The notes under the pieces are model-generated. The model was not told the DNA's origin and did no database searches. It worked only from the letters and a program-made list of their open reading frames with translations. 64,000 nucleotides of DNA from Bacteroidota bacterium. Its GTDB lineage: Bacteria; Bacteroidota; Bacteroidia; Chitinophagales; BACL12. Positions within the stretch are counted from its first letter, which is position 1. The number at the start of each line of letters is the position of its first letter. Made by a program: the position numbers and the translations under genes. Shown piece by piece: positions 55,569 through 63,620 of this stretch. Location: assembly GCA_016706255.1 (NCBI GenBank), contig JADJJZ010000011.1, positions 62,001 through 126,000 of the forward strand. The letters are read 5' to 3'.

Positions 55569-56110
55569 ATCAGCAGGAGCTATTTAGCAAATAAGGTAAT
55601 TAGCAAATTAGTTAATTAGCAAATTAGCTAATTATACCTCCGATAGTCATTCAATCGAAAAGCCAACATCTTCTAATTTGCTAATTTTCTGATTCACCAT
55701 CCGAATTAAACTCAAATTGTCATCCGAAAACCACAGCCTCTATGCTATACTTCCGAATTAAACTCAAATTGTCATCTAATCGATAAACCCACATTAGCTA
55801 ATTTGCTAATCGGCTAATTTGCTAATTAATCAATTTAACAGCCATAACCGCAAAGAACCAAAGGCCACAAAGTGACACAAAGTTTTAATACCATTCAATT
55901 AGCGATACTTAGCGGCCTTAGCGCCTTAGTGGTTTTGTTCCTAAAATGAACATCTAAAATATTAATGTGCTATTGCGCCAATGAAGTAGCTGAATTTGTC
56001 GAATAATTGAAATTTTTAGCACGAAATCCCTTCAGCAAATTTGCTAATAAGCTAATTAATCCCCAAATGAACAATCCTCACCATACCGTGTTTTAATAAA
56101 AATTGCATCT
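55569..56110. repeat. Mosaic of short repeats, including direct repeat copy 2
   Basis: 55580-55690 and 55790-55830 hold TTAGCAAATTAGCTAATT words. 55813-56058 is the second copy of the 246-bp block (offset 2,215 bp from copy 1, no indels). No gene found. Confidence 0.9.
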
Positions 56111-56419
56111 ATGAACATGATTCTAGCCACTTTGCTGAGTTTGGTAATGGTAACTTCAGCACCTAAAGATTATTATTCGTTTACACTGCGCAACGACAGC
56201 GCAAAGTCAATCCCGCTCAATATTCCAACTGTGATGAATCCAAACTTGTCGCCATTTTCGAATAGTGGTGTTTCATTAAAAGAGGGACAGGAAATTTTCT
56301 TTTATGAAAATAAAAAGAAATATTTATTACTCACCGTTACACCTGATTTAGAAGGCGATACACTTTATGTAAATGAGTTAATTAAAACACGTAAAGTTGA
56401 ATTAAATATCGATAAGTAA
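56111..56419 (+). CDS. Small exported protein, unknown function
   Basis: 102 residues. The N-terminus (MNMILATLLSLVMVTSA) is a probable signal peptide. The mature 85 residues look like a single small beta domain (YYSFTLRNDSAKSIPLNIP, KKYLLLTVTPDLEGDTLYV) with no recognisable motif. The DUF2256 gene starts 2 bp after its stop, so it may be co-transcribed with the SDR cluster, although it is an exported protein and they are not. Confidence 0.6.
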   Translation: MNMILATLLSLVMVTSAPKDYYSFTLRNDSAKSIPLNIPTVMNPNLSPFSNSGVSLKEGQEIFFYENKKKYLLLTVTPDLEGDTLYVNELIKTRKVELNIDK

Positions 56420-56421
56420 CA

Positions 56422-56565
56422 GTGCACAAAAAATTGCATCTCCCCCAAAAAACCTGCCCTGTTTGTAAACGTGAATTTGCATGGAGAAAAAAATGGGAAA
56501 AGGTTTGGAACGAAGTAATTTATTGCAGCGAAAAATGTAAAAGAAATAAAAAAGGTATCACTTAA
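56422..56565 (+). CDS. DUF2256 family zinc-ribbon-like protein
   Basis: 47 residues from GTG 56422. CPVCKREFAWRKKWEKVW and VIYCSEKCKRNKK show the family pattern, with four cysteines (CPVC and CSEKC) that could bind zinc. The family is small and often encoded near photolyase/cryptochrome genes in proteobacteria and Bacteroidota. The stop codon is immediately followed by the ATG of the SDR gene, with no gap, so they are likely one transcription unit. It is short enough to be missed by length-filtered gene calling. Confidence 0.9.
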   Translation: MHKKLHLPQKTCPVCKREFAWRKKWEKVWNEVIYCSEKCKRNKKGIT

Positions 56566-57252
56566 ATGAAAACTTATTTAGTAGTTGGTGGTTCATCCGG
56601 AATTGGTGCTGCAGTGGTTGATGAACTTGCTGAAAAAAATACGGTAATCGCTACTTATTGTAAAAATTACAAAAAGGATATTTCAAATGTAAATTTTCAT
56701 GAATTTGATGTATTTAATAACAATCCGATAACATTTATTCCTGAAAAGCTCGACGGTTTGGTTTATTGTCCGGGAAGTATTTTATTAAAACCATTTGCCA
56801 GAATTAACGAAGCTGATTTTTTAAAAGATTATCAGTTGCAGGTTGTTGGCGCAATAAAAATAATTCAGGCTGCTTTACCTGCGCTTAAAAACAGTGAACA
56901 GGCTTCGGTTGTTTTATACTCTACAGTTGCCGTCCAGCGCGGGTTTACATTCCATTCGCTGGTATCGGCATCAAAAGGAGCTGTGGAAGGATTAACCAGA
57001 GCTTTAGCCGCCGAATTTGCACCTAAAATACGATTCAATTGTATTGCACCTTCTATCACCAACACACCATTGGCATCAGATTTATTAAACACACCGGAAA
57101 AAATTGAAGCGAATGCACAACGACACCCATTAAAAAGAATTGGAAATGTATCGGATATTGCAAAAATGACTGCATTTTTGTTGTCGGAAAACAGTAGTTG
57201 GATGACCGGAGAAATTTTACATGTGGACGGTGGCATGAACAGCATTAAATAA
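56566..57252 (+). CDS. SDR family oxidoreductase lacking catalytic Tyr
   Basis: 228 residues. The Rossmann nucleotide site is YLVVGGSSGIGAAVVDELAE, followed by DGLVYCPGSILLKPF. The catalytic region reads VVLYSTVAVQRGFTFHSLVS, then ASKGAVEGLTRALAAEFAP. Ser is present, but the usual Tyr of YxxxK is Val133 (Lys137 retained). FNCIAPSITNTPL and GEILHVDGGMNS complete the fold. A classic reductase mechanism is therefore doubtful; NAD(P)-binding may remain. It sits between DUF2256 and SRPBCC genes. Confidence 0.85.
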   Translation: MKTYLVVGGSSGIGAAVVDELAEKNTVIATYCKNYKKDISNVNFHEFDVFNNNPITFIPEKLDGLVYCPGSILLKPFARINEADFLKDYQLQVVGAIKIIQAALPALKNSEQASVVLYSTVAVQRGFTFHSLVSASKGAVEGLTRALAAEFAPKIRFNCIAPSITNTPLASDLLNTPEKIEANAQRHPLKRIGNVSDIAKMTAFLLSENSSWMTGEILHVDGGMNSIK

Positions 57253-57256
57253 AATT

Positions 57257-57724
57257 ATGGGCGTATATACAATCAACACAAAACAAAATTTGCCAATCAC
57301 CTTACAACAGGCTTGGGATTTTCTTTCTTCTGCAAAAAATTTAAAAGAAATTACGCCCGACCACATGGGGTTTCACATTTTAACAGAAAATTTGCCCGAA
57401 AAAGTATATCCGGGCATGATGATAAAATATACTGTTCGTCCGGTTTTAAATATCCCTATGGTTTGGGTTACCGAAATTACGCAGGTAAAAGATTTGCAAT
57501 TTTTTATTGACGAACAACGTGTAGGCCCTTACCGCATCTGGCATCATGAACATCACTTAAAAGAAATAAACGGAGGCGTTGAAATGCGCGATATTGTTAC
57601 TTATCAGCCTCCAATGGGATTTTTAGGCAGTATTGCCAATAGCTTATTTATTAAAGCACAATTAAAAAACATTTTCGATTACCGGGAGAAAAAATTAATT
57701 GAATTGTTTGGCCCAATGCCTTAA
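57257..57724 (+). CDS. SRPBCC (START-like) family protein
   Basis: 155 residues. The pattern fits an SRPBCC ligand-binding fold: PITLQQAWDFLSSAKNLKEI, PGMMIKYTVRPVLNIPMVWV, FIDEQRVGPYRIWHHEHHLK and an end helix with KAQLKNIFDYREKKL. These proteins bind hydrophobic ligands; the usual partners in this gene cluster are SDR and DUF2256 proteins. It begins 4 bp after the SDR stop. Cytoplasmic, no signal peptide. Confidence 0.88.
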   Translation: MGVYTINTKQNLPITLQQAWDFLSSAKNLKEITPDHMGFHILTENLPEKVYPGMMIKYTVRPVLNIPMVWVTEITQVKDLQFFIDEQRVGPYRIWHHEHHLKEINGGVEMRDIVTYQPPMGFLGSIANSLFIKAQLKNIFDYREKKLIELFGPMP

Positions 57725-57747
57725 AACGTATCGTTACAATTTTAACT

Positions 57748-57779
57748 TTTGAATTCCTGATTGGTTTTTTCTATATTTG
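57748..57779 (+). promoter_or_regulatory. Bacteroidota-type promoter of the T9SS type B gene
   Basis: TTTG at 57748-57751, 20-nt spacer, TATATTTG at 57772-57779: an exact match. The ATG of the gliding-type protein is 13 bp downstream. Confidence 0.85.
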
Positions 57780-57792
57780 AAAAAAAGAACCA

Positions 57793-59649
57793 ATGCAAAC
57801 AAAACTCCTCCTCTTGTTGTGCGGTATGGTGATTATACAGATATCATCTGCTCAGTATAATCTTGTCCCTAATCCGAGTTTTGAAGTGTATAATGCATGC
57901 CCTGTTAGTATTTCAGGCTTCGAATTTGCAACAGATAATTATTGCGATGATTGGTATGCAGGAAGTGGCGGAACCCCCGATTATTATAACGCTTGTGCGG
58001 GGCCGGGTTCTATGGTTAGTGTGCCCGATAATTTATTTTCTGATGATCAACCTGCCAGAACCGGTGATGCTTATGGCGGGTTTTGGACCGATTTATACGA
58101 CAATAATTCATTTATATATCGCGAATATGTGCAACGTAAATTAGCTACTCCGCTTGTTGCCGGCGAATGTTATTATGTTGAATTTTGGAGTGCACCCGCA
58201 ACACAATCGGACTTTGCGGGTTCCGATCATGCTACAACTGATGCAATTGGCGCCTATTTTTCGACGGTAAAGGTTGGTGATGCTTTTGGCAGTGAGGTTT
58301 TACCATATACACCTCAAATTGATAATAACGGTTCAGGAAATTATATTTCTACACCCGGCGACTGGACTAAAATATGTGGATTTTTTGAAGCAGAAGGTGG
58401 CGAAGAATGGATTTGTATCGGGAATTTTCATGGTGATGATGAAGTTACCGTTGTTGCTTATGAGGGTGGTGTTTTAGCAGCATCACCTTTGGTGTATTTA
58501 TTTATTGAAGATGTACTGGTGAGTCCAATTGATTCAATGTTGTATTTGCCTGATACTGTTGTGTGTTCCCCGCTGGTTTTAACTGCACCAACTTGTGCAA
58601 ACAGTTATTTATGGAGCACCGGAGAAACAACGAGTGAAATTACGGTATATGCCTCAGGAGATTATTGGCTTGAAATGGAAACAGGCTGTGGAGTAGTTAA
58701 TGATACTGCAACAATTTTATTTGTTGAAGACTCCGTTTACACCTCAGAAGAAACAACAGAAATTTGTTTTACGGAATTGCCTTTTACTTTAAATGCCTCA
58801 CCATCTTATGATGCCTATTTGTGGAGTACCGGAGCAACTACCGATAATATTGTTGTAACAGAATCCGGAACATATTACGTGCAGGGTTATGCCGATTGTG
58901 CAACATTTATTGATTCATTTATTGTTGATGTTATTGAACCAATTGGACTGTTTCCTGAATTAGGCGATGATCAATTAATTTGTGATGCAACTTGGGAAAT
59001 TGTTTTAACTGTTCCATCGGGTTTTGAATCATACGAATGGAGCACCGGTGAAACAGATGAAAGTATTACAGTTTCTTCAGCAGGAACATATTCCATAACC
59101 GTTGAAAGCGCCTGCGAAACATTTTCTGATGAAGTAACATTTACTGAAGACCCATATTTAAATGCAACAATTGAACTGGGAGAAGACTTGGTTTTATGTC
59201 CTCCCGGAGGCATAGAAACACTATTAATTGATGCAGGTGGCAGTCTGCCGAATTATACCTGGAGCACAGGTGAAACAACAAGCGCAATAACAGTTGATGC
59301 ACCAGGCACCTATTTTGTGTCATCCGACTTATTATGTAACGACCCAAGTGATACCATTCGCATAACTTATTGTGAAGATATTGCTGTTCCCAATTCATTT
59401 AGTCCAAACGGAGATGGTTATAATGATAATGTGTATGTAATTGTAATTGATCCGAACAGAGTTATTTCATTTTTAATTTATAACCGTTGGGGGCAATTAG
59501 TATTTGACGGTAATGCCTCAAACTTAAGTTGGGACGGCACCTTTGAAGGTGAAGACCAGCCTTTAGGTAGTTACGTATATGTGCTGAATTATTTGTCGAC
59601 AACGGGTGAAAATTTATCGATGCAGGGAAATATAACCTTAGTAAGATAA
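57793..59649 (+). CDS. T9SS type B (gliding-associated) sorting domain protein
   Basis: 618 residues with a signal peptide (LLLLCGMVIIQISSAQ). The N-terminal domain (about residues 20-240, VPNPSFEVYNACPVSISG onward) is a carbohydrate-binding-like beta sandwich of a kind often found in Bacteroidota surface proteins. Four Ig-like repeats carry (Y/L)xWSTGETTxxITV, e.g. YLWSTGATTDNIVVTESGTY. The C-terminus is a CHU_C/gliding motility-associated T9SS type B tail: VPNSFSPNGDGYNDNVYV, IYNRWGQLVFDG, PLGSYVYVLNY. It should be exported and attached to the cell surface. Confidence 0.92.
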   Translation: MQTKLLLLLCGMVIIQISSAQYNLVPNPSFEVYNACPVSISGFEFATDNYCDDWYAGSGGTPDYYNACAGPGSMVSVPDNLFSDDQPARTGDAYGGFWTDLYDNNSFIYREYVQRKLATPLVAGECYYVEFWSAPATQSDFAGSDHATTDAIGAYFSTVKVGDAFGSEVLPYTPQIDNNGSGNYISTPGDWTKICGFFEAEGGEEWICIGNFHGDDEVTVVAYEGGVLAASPLVYLFIEDVLVSPIDSMLYLPDTVVCSPLVLTAPTCANSYLWSTGETTSEITVYASGDYWLEMETGCGVVNDTATILFVEDSVYTSEETTEICFTELPFTLNASPSYDAYLWSTGATTDNIVVTESGTYYVQGYADCATFIDSFIVDVIEPIGLFPELGDDQLICDATWEIVLTVPSGFESYEWSTGETDESITVSSAGTYSITVESACETFSDEVTFTEDPYLNATIELGEDLVLCPPGGIETLLIDAGGSLPNYTWSTGETTSAITVDAPGTYFVSSDLLCNDPSDTIRITYCEDIAVPNSFSPNGDGYNDNVYVIVIDPNRVISFLIYNRWGQLVFDGNASNLSWDGTFEGEDQPLGSYVYVLNYLSTTGENLSMQGNITLVR

Positions 59650-59826
59650 ATAGCTGAAAGTGCTACTGCATAAGCATTTTAGTATGTTGTTTTATTCATT
59701 GTGATACAAAACAACACTGCCGGTATGTGCTGAAATCTTTATAAAATCTTTATATCCCGGGCATGTCGTTTAATACCAAATTGATAAAAGCAGGATTACC
59801 TTTGTGTTGTTAAACAACAATTGGCT

Positions 59827-60909
59827 ATGCCCGGTATGTTATCTTCCAAAAATTCTTTACAGCGACAATTTATTATAAGTACACTCGCTGTGTTAATTAT
59901 GGCCACCGGCTGTTATTTTTTATCAGCCTATATCGGTTACAAAACAGTGGCATTAATTTTAATGGCAACAGTTTCTGTGGTAGCGATGTTTCTCAGCATC
60001 TGGCCTGTTTTATGTGCAGCTGTATTGAGTGCTTTAATCTGGAATTTTTTCTTCATCCCGCCGCACTTTACTTTTCACATCAGTAATACAGAAGATACAT
60101 TGATGTTTATGATGTATTTTTTAATTGCCTTGGTTAATGCTGTGCTGACAAATAAAATTCGTTCAACAGAAAAACAAACACAAAAGAAAGAGGAAAAAGA
60201 AAATACCCTCAAATTATATAATACCTTATTAAATTCATTATCACACGAATTAAAAACACCGATAGCAGCTATTATTGGGGCAACAGATAATTTGCAGACC
60301 GATAATATCAAGTTAACAGAAACAAACAGGAGAGAACTTACCGAGGAAATAGCCAAAGCGGCATGGCGACTGAACCGTCAAGTGGAAAATTTATTAAACA
60401 TGTCGCGGTTGGAATCAGGAATTATTGCACCTAAACTCGACTGGTGTGATATCAATGAATTAATTTATGATATTGTAAACCGCTTAAAGGATAATTACAA
60501 AACACATCCTTTTATAGTAAGTGTAAAAGAAGATGTTCCATTATTTAAAATTGACCAGGGACTTATGGATCAGGTTATTTACAATCTGGTTTATAATGCA
60601 GCAATTTATACACCTAAACATGCTTTAATCACTATAAAAGCATTTGCTCAGGATGATTTTCTGGTAGTAATTGTTCAGGATAATGGTGACGGTTTTCCTG
60701 CAGATGAACTGGAAAATGTTTTTGATAAATTTTATCGTTTACAACATGCACATGCAGGTGGAACGGGACTTGGATTAAGTATTGTAAAAGGTTTTGCTGA
60801 AGCACAGGGTGGAACAGTAAGATTGGAAAATATTGCAGATGGTGGAGCGAAATTTACGGTTATAATTCCTGCTGAAACTACATATATGAAAAATTTAAAA
60901 AATGAATAA
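59827..60909 (+). CDS. KdpD-like histidine kinase without N-terminal sensor domains
   Basis: 360 residues from ATG 59827. The membrane part (TLAVLIMATGCYFLSAYIGY to FFFIPPHFTFHIS) matches the DUF4118 module of KdpD. HisKA has SLSHELKTPIAAIIGAT with His140; the ATPase has NLVYNAAIYTP, DNGDGFPADELENVFDKF and GGTGLGLSIVKG. The KdpD and UspA-like N-terminal domains of full-length KdpD (about 890 residues) are missing. It overlaps kdpE by 8 bp and is followed by a Kup-type transporter, so it probably senses potassium or turgor to control that transporter. Confidence 0.92.
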   Translation: MPGMLSSKNSLQRQFIISTLAVLIMATGCYFLSAYIGYKTVALILMATVSVVAMFLSIWPVLCAAVLSALIWNFFFIPPHFTFHISNTEDTLMFMMYFLIALVNAVLTNKIRSTEKQTQKKEEKENTLKLYNTLLNSLSHELKTPIAAIIGATDNLQTDNIKLTETNRRELTEEIAKAAWRLNRQVENLLNMSRLESGIIAPKLDWCDINELIYDIVNRLKDNYKTHPFIVSVKEDVPLFKIDQGLMDQVIYNLVYNAAIYTPKHALITIKAFAQDDFLVVIVQDNGDGFPADELENVFDKFYRLQHAHAGGTGLGLSIVKGFAEAQGGTVRLENIADGGAKFTVIIPAETTYMKNLKNE

Positions 60910-61585
60910 TCCGGAAATATTAATCATAGATGACGAGTTGCAAATTTGTAAGTTGTTGCAAATAACACTCGAAAGCAGTGAATACAAAACTGCTGTTGCC
61001 AATACCGGAAAAGAAGGATTGATTAAAGCCGCAAACCATCCACCGGATTGCATTCTACTCGATTTAGGTTTGCCTGATTCCAGCGGTCACATTGTGTTGC
61101 AACAATTACGCGAATGGTACAATAAACCGATTATTATTTTATCTGTTCATTCTGAAGAAAGTGAAATTGTAAAAGCATTGGATGAAGGTGCTAACGATTA
61201 TTTAATTAAACCATTCAGAACGGGTGAACTATTAGCACGAATTCGATCAGCCATGCGTCAGTCAACTACAGAAAATGAAGCAATGGTAACCATATTTAAA
61301 GGTGTTGAAATAGATTTGGTTGCAAGAACAGTCCGTAAAAACGGTGAATTCATTAAATTAACCGCAACAGAATATACGTTATTATCGCTCTTTGTAAAAA
61401 ACGAAGGTAAAGTATTAACGCATCAGTATTTATTGCGTGAAGTGTGGGGACCCGGTTATATTCAGCAGTCACAATATTTGCGTGTATTTATTGCACAATT
61501 GCGCAAAAAAATTGAAAACGATCCCAATAATCCAACAATCATAGTAACAGAGTCAGGCGTGGGATATCGCTTGTCTGTTGATTAA
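60902..61585 (+). CDS. KdpE-like OmpR-family response regulator
   Basis: 227 residues. The receiver domain has EILIIDDELQICKLLQITLE, the phosphoacceptor Asp in CILLDLGLPDSSGH, IILSVHSEES and LIKPFRTGELLARI. The winged-helix DNA-binding domain has VRKNGEFIKLTATEYTLLSL, VLTHQYLLREVWGPGY and VIVTESGVGYRLS-type ending. It overlaps the kinase gene by 8 bp, typical for a two-component pair, and is 18 bp from kup. Likely target: the kup gene or its own operon. Confidence 0.94.
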   Translation: MNNPEILIIDDELQICKLLQITLESSEYKTAVANTGKEGLIKAANHPPDCILLDLGLPDSSGHIVLQQLREWYNKPIIILSVHSEESEIVKALDEGANDYLIKPFRTGELLARIRSAMRQSTTENEAMVTIFKGVEIDLVARTVRKNGEFIKLTATEYTLLSLFVKNEGKVLTHQYLLREVWGPGYIQQSQYLRVFIAQLRKKIENDPNNPTIIVTESGVGYRLSVD

Positions 61586-61603
61586 TAGTAAAATAAATTA
61601 GAT

Positions 61604-63553
61604 ATGCATCTGGCAAAAGATAGTAAGATCAATAAAATTACAGCAGCCTCATTATTAGTAGCTCTTGGAATTATTTATGGTGATATCGGAACAAGTCCCC
61701 TGTACGTTTTAAAAGCCATTGTTTTAGACCGCCCCATTGAAGAAGTATTAGTGTTAGGAGGTGTTTCCTGTATATTCTGGACACTTGTTTTTCAAACTAC
61801 ATTAAAATATATCGTGCTTACGTTGCGCGCGGATAACGAAGGTGAAGGTGGAATTTTTTCGTTGTATTCATTAGTCCGTCGTTATGGAAAAAAATTGGTG
61901 ATACCAACAATTTTAGGTGCAACTACATTACTTGCTGATGGTATTATTACACCACCAATTTCTGTTTCATCGGCTGTGGAAGGATTGGAAATTGTTCCGG
62001 GAATGGGACATATTCCAACTGTGCCAATTGTAATTGGAATTTTATCACTCATCTTTTTTATGCAACGATTCGGGACACAAAAAGTAGGTTCTGCTTTTGG
62101 ACCGGTAATGGTTGTTTGGTTTTCGATGTTGTTTGTTGTTGGAATAAGTCAGATTATACATTATCCGGATGTATTTAAAGCGCTAAACCCAAAGTATGCA
62201 TATGAATTATTGGTATTATATCCAAAAGGATTTTGGCTTTTAGGTGCTGTATTTCTTGCTACAACCGGAGCCGAGGCATTGTACTCAGATTTAGGGCATT
62301 GTGGTAGAAAAAATATTCGTATTACCTGGGGTTTTGTTAAAACCTGTTTAATGATAAATTATCTCGGTCAGGCAGCATGGTTATTACACGAAGGCGGAGC
62401 AACTCTGGATGGCAGAAATCCATTTTTTGAAATGATGCCACACTGGTTTGTTATTCCGGGCATTTTAATCGCCACAATGGCTGCTATTATTGCTTCTCAG
62501 GCTTTAATCAGTGGTAGTTATACATTAATTAATGAGGCCATGAACTTAAACTTCTGGCCGAGAGTTTTGGTTCGCCAACCCACCGATTTAAAAGGACAGA
62601 TTTATATCCCGAGTGTAAATATTATGTTGTGGTTAGGTTGTGTCGGAACGGTTTTATATTTCCGTTCATCAGAACACATGGAAGCAGCGTATGGATTTTT
62701 TATCACCATCACCATGTTAATGACTACCGTATTATTAACCTATTTCATGTTGTATCGATTAAAATGGAATAAGTTTTTAGTATTCGGAATTGTTTCATTT
62801 TTTGCAACAATCGAAATTTCCTTTTTTATTGCGAACGTGGTTAAAATTAAAGAAAGCTGGACCTTCTTGTTTTTTGCAATGTTTATTTTCCTCACCATGT
62901 ATATCTGGTATAGAGCGCGCAAAATCAATAATCGTTTTACCAAATTTGTTGACATCGGAAAATATACCAAACAATTAATTGAATTAAGTCACGATGATGC
63001 GATTGCAAAATTTTCGACACATTTAATTTATTTAACAAAAGCTGATTATCGCCACGAAATTGAAGATAAAGTAATTCGCTCCATCTTTTCCAAAAAACCG
63101 AAACGTGCTGATGTTTACTGGTTTGTTCACATAAATCGCACTGAACATCCTTACACTTTAAACTACGATGTTTCAGAACTGGTAGATGATAAGGTAATTA
63201 AAGTAACCATCCATGTCGGCTTCCGCGTGCAGTTGAGGACAGAATTGTATTTCAAAAAAATTGTTCAGGAACTCGTTGCCAACAAAGAATTAAATCTCCA
63301 TATCCGCCCCGATGGTTCTACAAAATATAATGCGGAACCCGATTTTAAATTTGTTGTTATCGAAAAATTCCTTTCTGTTGAAAATGAATTCTCATTAAAA
63401 GAAGGTTTATTAATGAACACTTATTTCTTTTTAAAACGGATCAGTCAGCGTGATGAACGTGCCTTCGGTTTGGATAAAAGTGATGTGCTCGTAGAGCAGG
63501 TGCCTTTAGTTTATGCGCCTGTGCAAACTGTTGAACTTACTAGATTAAATTAA
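61604..63553 (+). CDS. kup: KUP/HAK/KT family potassium transporter
   Basis: 649 residues. The signature is LGIIYGDIGTSPLYVLKAIV, followed by RADNEGEGGIFSLYSLVRR, LGATTLLADGIITPPISVSS and LATTGAEALYSDLGHCGRKN. About 12 membrane helices fill residues 14-450; the C-terminal 200 residues form a cytoplasmic domain. It carries out H+-coupled potassium uptake at the inner membrane. It is placed in an operon with the KdpD/KdpE-like pair instead of kdpFABC. A bidirectional terminator follows. Confidence 0.95.
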   Translation: MHLAKDSKINKITAASLLVALGIIYGDIGTSPLYVLKAIVLDRPIEEVLVLGGVSCIFWTLVFQTTLKYIVLTLRADNEGEGGIFSLYSLVRRYGKKLVIPTILGATTLLADGIITPPISVSSAVEGLEIVPGMGHIPTVPIVIGILSLIFFMQRFGTQKVGSAFGPVMVVWFSMLFVVGISQIIHYPDVFKALNPKYAYELLVLYPKGFWLLGAVFLATTGAEALYSDLGHCGRKNIRITWGFVKTCLMINYLGQAAWLLHEGGATLDGRNPFFEMMPHWFVIPGILIATMAAIIASQALISGSYTLINEAMNLNFWPRVLVRQPTDLKGQIYIPSVNIMLWLGCVGTVLYFRSSEHMEAAYGFFITITMLMTTVLLTYFMLYRLKWNKFLVFGIVSFFATIEISFFIANVVKIKESWTFLFFAMFIFLTMYIWYRARKINNRFTKFVDIGKYTKQLIELSHDDAIAKFSTHLIYLTKADYRHEIEDKVIRSIFSKKPKRADVYWFVHINRTEHPYTLNYDVSELVDDKVIKVTIHVGFRVQLRTELYFKKIVQELVANKELNLHIRPDGSTKYNAEPDFKFVVIEKFLSVENEFSLKEGLLMNTYFFLKRISQRDERAFGLDKSDVLVEQVPLVYAPVQTVELTRLN

Positions 63554-63563
63554 TTTATTACAC

Positions 63564-63610
63564 AAAATAATCCCGGTTGCAATCAATATCAGCAACCGGG
63601 ATTATTTTTT
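63564..63610. terminator. Strong bidirectional terminator
   Basis: AAAATAATCCCGGTTGC (63564-63580) pairs with GCAACCGGGATTATTTT (63592-63608): 17 bp, loop 11 nt, T-run on both strands. It separates convergent kup and the SRPBCC gene. Confidence 0.95.
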
Positions 63611-63620
63611 GCATATGATT

